DNA of 64,000 nt from Bacteroidota bacterium (lineage in GTDB: Bacteria; Bacteroidota; Bacteroidia; AKYH767-A; OLB10): contig JADKFA010000016.1 of the NCBI GenBank assembly GCA_016717725.1, positions 1 to 64,000 of the forward strand. The letters run 5' to 3'. This document shows positions 59,654 through 64,000 of this stretch, piece by piece. The position numbers were made by a program, and so were the translations under genes. The notes beneath the pieces are model-generated. The model saw only the letters and a list, made by a program, of their open reading frames with translations. It made no database searches and had not been told where the DNA came from. The stretch's first letter is position 1. Every line of letters begins with the position of its first letter.

Positions 59654-61158
59654 ATGAGGGCATCACCAATTTTCTTTATATTATTAATATTACTTAGTCC
59701 TTGTATTTATTCACAAGGACTAAGTAATTATTGGATAACTGGCTATGGTTTACAAACACAACCTCCAGCAGGTAATACGAATTTAGATTTTGCTCTAGGA
59801 AGTCCAAATATTTATTTTCAACAGCGGAATTTGAATTTTGAGCGAACTTCAATTTCGATAACAGATTTTTCTGGAAATTTAATTTTTTATAGTAATGGAT
59901 TTACTATTTGTAATGCAATGAGTGATACCATGATAAATGGTAAAGGATTTGATTCGTCTTATATTTTTACTAATTACTATTTTGGTCAACCAGCAGTTCA
60001 AACCATGTTGGTAATTCCTCAGCCAGCGAATGAAACTCGTTTTTATAATATCTTTCATGTTACGATAGATTCAACATGGAATAATGGAGTTTTTGTTTTC
60101 GAAAATGCATTAAAACTAAGGCATACTATCATAGATATGACATTAGACAGTGGTCGTGGAGCTGTTATTCAGCGTGAATTACCACTTATGTACGACACCC
60201 TTTCTGCTGGACAGGTACAAGGAGTTAAACACGCCAATGGACGCGATTGGTGGGTTCTAATTCCACGTTATGCAGGTGGTGTCTTTTATTCATTTTTAGT
60301 AACACCCGATACCATTATCGGCCCCATGGTTCAACAGTTAGGTCCAAGTTTAATAGGTGCTTCTATTCGCCAAGTAATATTCAGTCCAGATGGAAATAAA
60401 TATGCCTTTGTCGACCATCGCAATCATTTATTAATTTACGATTTTGATAGATGTACTGGTGTACTGAGTAATGCTATTCAAATTCCAGTTTTAGATAGTA
60501 TGATTGCACGAGGTGTTGCCTTTAGTCCAAATAGTCGTTATTTATACATGAGTAGTACTATCTTTTGTATCAATTTGATACCTGGGCAACAAATATTGCA
60601 GCATCTCAAATTACGGTTGCTGAGTGGGATACTTTTTACAGTCCACAACCACCGCTTGCTACCACATTTTATTTACCGACGTTAGCGGATGATGGTAAAA
60701 TATATATTAATTCAAGCAATAGCGTTGATAGAATGCATATCATCAATTTTCCCGATAGCGGGGGTCTAGCCTGTGATGTTTGTCAACATTGTTTAATTCT
60801 TCCATCCTTAAATGCTTTTACCATGCCCAATTATCCTAATTATTTTTTAGGTGCTGAAACAGGAAGTCTATGTGATACTTTGACATCAGTAAATGAAAAC
60901 AATAATTTCGCTATTTCATTAACCATAAAACCTAATCCTGCTCGGGATTATTTTTGGATGGATTATAATCTACCTTCTAACCAACATGCAATTTTAAACA
61001 TCTATAATATTTTAGGAGAAAAAATATTTCATCGAACATTATACTCCTATTTTAATACCGTTAAAGTTGAATGTGAAGCATTGCCCTCCGGAATGTACAT
61101 TGCCACTGTAATACAAAACAACAAACTTGTTGGATCAGCAAAGTTTATAAAAGAGTAA
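59654..61158 (+). pseudogene. T9SS cargo protein with propeller repeats, frameshifted
   Basis: The first frame (59654-60685) starts with a signal peptide and gives a WD/propeller-like domain (FSPDGNKYAFVDHR, FSPNSRYLYMSS). The true continuation lies in another frame from about 60567 to 61158 (YQFDTWATN and onward), ending in a T9SS type A sorting domain (IKPNPARDYF, GEKIFHR, SGMYIAT). One base is missing at the T4 run 60563-60566. The joined protein has about 501 residues, exported and surface-attached. The length is a multiple of three minus one, as expected. Confidence 0.65.
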
Positions 61159-61322
61159 TTGTAAGATCGAAAGTGGTAGTGTAGTTACTTTGAAATCGTG
61201 ACTGAAACCTATCATTGATGGTAAGCGAAAAATCGCACATTGAAGTGAGTACGTCAATATAAAAATTAGACTATTGCGGAGAGCGAAGAAAAAGCTTGAA
61301 GCCTGAAGCTTGAAGCTAGCAG

Positions 61323-63777
61323 CTACTTCCCCGGTTCCAAAATCAACCTTCCACTTCGATTGGATTCGATTTCGGCGCGATTCATTTTTTGTTTGCGTAG
61401 TTTATTTGAATTATACAGACTGCTTTGATCGTTGTAATATCGGCTCATTACATTCCCTGATTGTCCTGTGGGTAACACACTTTTTGAACCTTCCACATCG
61501 GCCATATCTAAAACAATGCGCATGGCAGGACCGTACTTCACACGGTAAACACCGTCGGGATTCAAATCAAATCCCATTTGATTGATGACTTCTTGTCCGC
61601 CCGGAACGGGGAACGGTCCTACATTAAACATTAAATTAAATGGCTTCTTCATACCGATGGGATGTTTATGTTCTAACATATGCACTCGCCCCCACTCCCA
61701 GCTGTCGGTATTACTTCCTAACTGCTTAACGAGATCAGTAACGGTTTTATCAAATGCTTTTTCAAAAATAATATTGCGAGATTCTTTTACATCACGTGTA
61801 TTCACATCGTTCCACCAAACGGATGAATCATTTCCAACAAAGGACAAAATGCTATTCTTTAATGCATGCGTTGATAATAATAATTTAAAATTCTCTGCAC
61901 CTAACTCATCTTCCATGGCCATTTGCAAAACATAATACAACAACTTATAATAAATGGTTGGAGCTTGTGTGCGCAACTGATGTTCACCATCCCACATCAA
62001 TAAAATTTTAGCAGCATTCATATGAGCAGGACTTTTCTGCTTTACGTCAGAGCGAATAGAATTCAAAATGATGGTTGCCACTTTTGGGGTAGATGGAGAA
62101 CGAACATCCATACTTATTCTTTGTAAATCTTCCAACGAAAAAATATTTTTTCTCTTCAAACAATTTATTTATTCGAATCGCTCTATCGTCGGGAGTATAA
62201 TAACCTGGATAAAATCCTTGACCAGGCATGGTGTCGGGTTGATTATTGGCGCTGTACACAAAACCCGAAGGTGGATTAACGGATTGTGGATTCATAGAGA
62301 AATCTAAATATCCAGATGGATCCAAACTATACTTCGTTCCATCTAACAACAGAACAGGATTAACTGAAGCTGCACGTTTCATTAATCGTCCAGCAGCCCA
62401 CCATGCAATATTCCCTTCACGATCGCCATACATCACATTCAATCCAGGAGAAATTAATTGCGAAACGCCATGCTGAAATTCACCTAAGTTTTTAGCATGA
62501 TTCATTTCATAGGTCACTTGCATCAAATTATTCGAAAACTTCAAATGGGTCCACCAGATTGAAACTGCATTACTAGTTACTTGCTTCCATTCAGGCATCA
62601 CATCATCCATTAAGGGCCCATGACGGCTACTCCTCACCGTTAGTGTGACATCTTCCTCATCCTTTACCTTAATGATTTTATTTACTTTACTGAGTGACTT
62701 CCAACTACCATCCGACCAATACAAAGAGGAATCACCGGGTTTCAATCTTTCTGAATAAAAATCAAGATCATCATTCTCCAACATGGTTAATCCCCAAACC
62801 ATTTCTCGTGTATGTCCGATCGCAGCAAAAGGAAATCCAGCTAAGAAATTTCCATAAAAACTAAATCCAGGATACTCCAAATGTGCTTCATACCAAACGG
62901 AAGGTTGAGAAAATCCAATATGTGTATCATTTCCAAACAATACTTTTCCCGACTGTGATTTTTTAGGTGACACTATCCATGCATTACTTCCGGTAAAAGG
63001 GGAGATGGGAACTTTATCGAGAATAGTATTTACAGTGTTTAACGCACTCACTTTATTATTACGAATCGAATCGATAGGCATTCTCAAAGAATCCGAAACA
63101 TAAGAAATGCAAGGAATAGTTATTGAACTATCTAGATGTGAAGTGATCATATCTCTAAAATACGATGCCCCCAATTTCCTTTCAATAAAAGTCATGATTG
63201 GATCTGTTCGAAAAGCCATGGCAAAATTGAACGCCATGTACTCGGTAGAGAGATACATGTCCTTAATTGTAAATTCCTTTTTATCAATCCCGAGCATCAC
63301 AAATTCAACGGGAGTACTTCCAGTTACAATAAATTGATTTACTCCTTTCAAATAGGCATTCGCTGCTTTTTGGTAAGGAAGAGAATCGCTCGACATAAAC
63401 TTTTTTACTGCATCTTCGGCATGTTCTTCAAAACCCAAGGTTTTAAAAAACGCATCTACTTTAATAAAATCTGCTCCTAATATTTCTGACAGTTGTCCTG
63501 ACACTACACGCTTGGTCATTTCCATCTGAAAAAGACGATCTTGCGCATGCACAAAACCCAAAGCAAAATAAGCATCTTCTTCGCTTTCCGCATAAATATG
63601 AGGAACGCCATAATAGTCATAGATCACCTCCACTTCATTGATGAGTCCACGCATCTTGACACTTCCACTATAATGAGGCTTTTGCGAAGCCAAATAAATT
63701 AATATAGCAACGACTCCTAATAGTATTAATACGATGACCCCGTAAAATATTTTGCGCATTCTCTTCATGAATGACAC
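61323..63777 (-). pseudogene. Penicillin acylase family protein, frameshifted
   Basis: An N-terminal nucleophile hydrolase of about 817 residues is split at about 62138-62151. The first frame (from 63777) has an N-terminal membrane anchor, the spacer and the start of the beta chain, with the expected nucleophile Ser in FTGSNAWIVS (about residue 268) and NDTHIGF. The second frame (to 61323) continues after KLFEEK with NIFSLEDLQRISMDV and ends in the usual GQSGNVMS segment. One extra base in the A6 or T6 run explains the split. If intact it would cleave N-acyl amides in the periplasm or at the membrane. Confidence 0.75.
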
Positions 63778-64000
63778 AAATTTACGATAATACCAATTAC
63801 AATTATAATCTAGTTCAATAAGTTAATCCTATAATGCCGACCTACAAGGACTTGCATCGTACTTCGACGGCTAATGCCAAAGAAGTATTTTAATCGATTG
63901 AACTATGTAAAAGTAGCGTCGGTATAAGCAAACTATCATTGCTTGATAAATTGAATTTTTTTCAAATAAATCCACAAAAAAGCCGAGTGCTGTAGGAAAA

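Overview
The window comes from the chromosome of a low-GC member of the Bacteroidota. Evidence: several exact Bacteroidota-type promoters (TTG, about 20 bases, TAnnTTTG), few Shine-Dalgarno sequences, type IX secretion (T9SS) cargo with C-terminal sorting domains, PorV/PorQ-like and TonB-dependent outer-membrane proteins, many small lipoproteins, and a group II geranylgeranylglyceryl-phosphate synthase. I cannot place it below class level.

Region 1 (1 to about 10.5 kb) is an integrated accessory island abutting the 3' end of a tRNA-Leu(UAA) gene. Its right end carries a tyrosine integrase, an excisionase-like DNA-binding protein and a replication-initiator-like protein. The rest is hypothetical cargo: an unknown two-gene module, a membrane protein, a zinc-ribbon protein and others. 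Four cargo genes are readable only across single-base indels in short homopolymers, and one of these (8004-8262, minus) is hidden for that reason.

Region 2 (10.5-15.6 kb) has tRNA-Leu and tRNA-Gly, then a tandem array of tRNA-Gly 5' fragments whose D loop is replaced by a palindrome. After it come mutS, a SpoU-type RNA methyltransferase, ruvC and a HIT protein.

Region 3 (15.6-29.5 kb, all minus) is a surface locus: TonB-dependent receptor, giant T9SS cargo, PorV-like barrel, greA, and a second giant cargo protein paralogous to the first but cut by one in-frame TAG. PorV-type proteins act with the T9SS translocon, so receptor, cargo and barrel probably work together at the outer membrane.

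Region 4 (29.5-51.2 kb) is mostly housekeeping: smc, S-adenosylhomocysteinase, a phosphopantetheinyl transferase, GGGP synthase, an S9 peptidase, an AraC regulator, pnuC plus a NadR-like kinase, cystathionine beta-synthase, a metal-chelate-binding protein, a patatin/outer-membrane fusion, der and era. A hairpin-dense, MITE-like interval follows smc, and a degenerate Rieske-like lipoprotein lies near 35.4 kb.

Region 5 (51.2-64 kb) has two frameshifted T9SS cargo genes, an Omp85 protein, ung, a 41-residue lipoprotein, a 0.7-kb block of three structured repeats, mgtE, a 2-hydroxyacid dehydrogenase and a frameshifted penicillin acylase. The broken genes are island, secreted or envelope genes, while the long housekeeping genes are intact. 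This could be real decay, switching at homopolymers, or assembly error; reads would decide.
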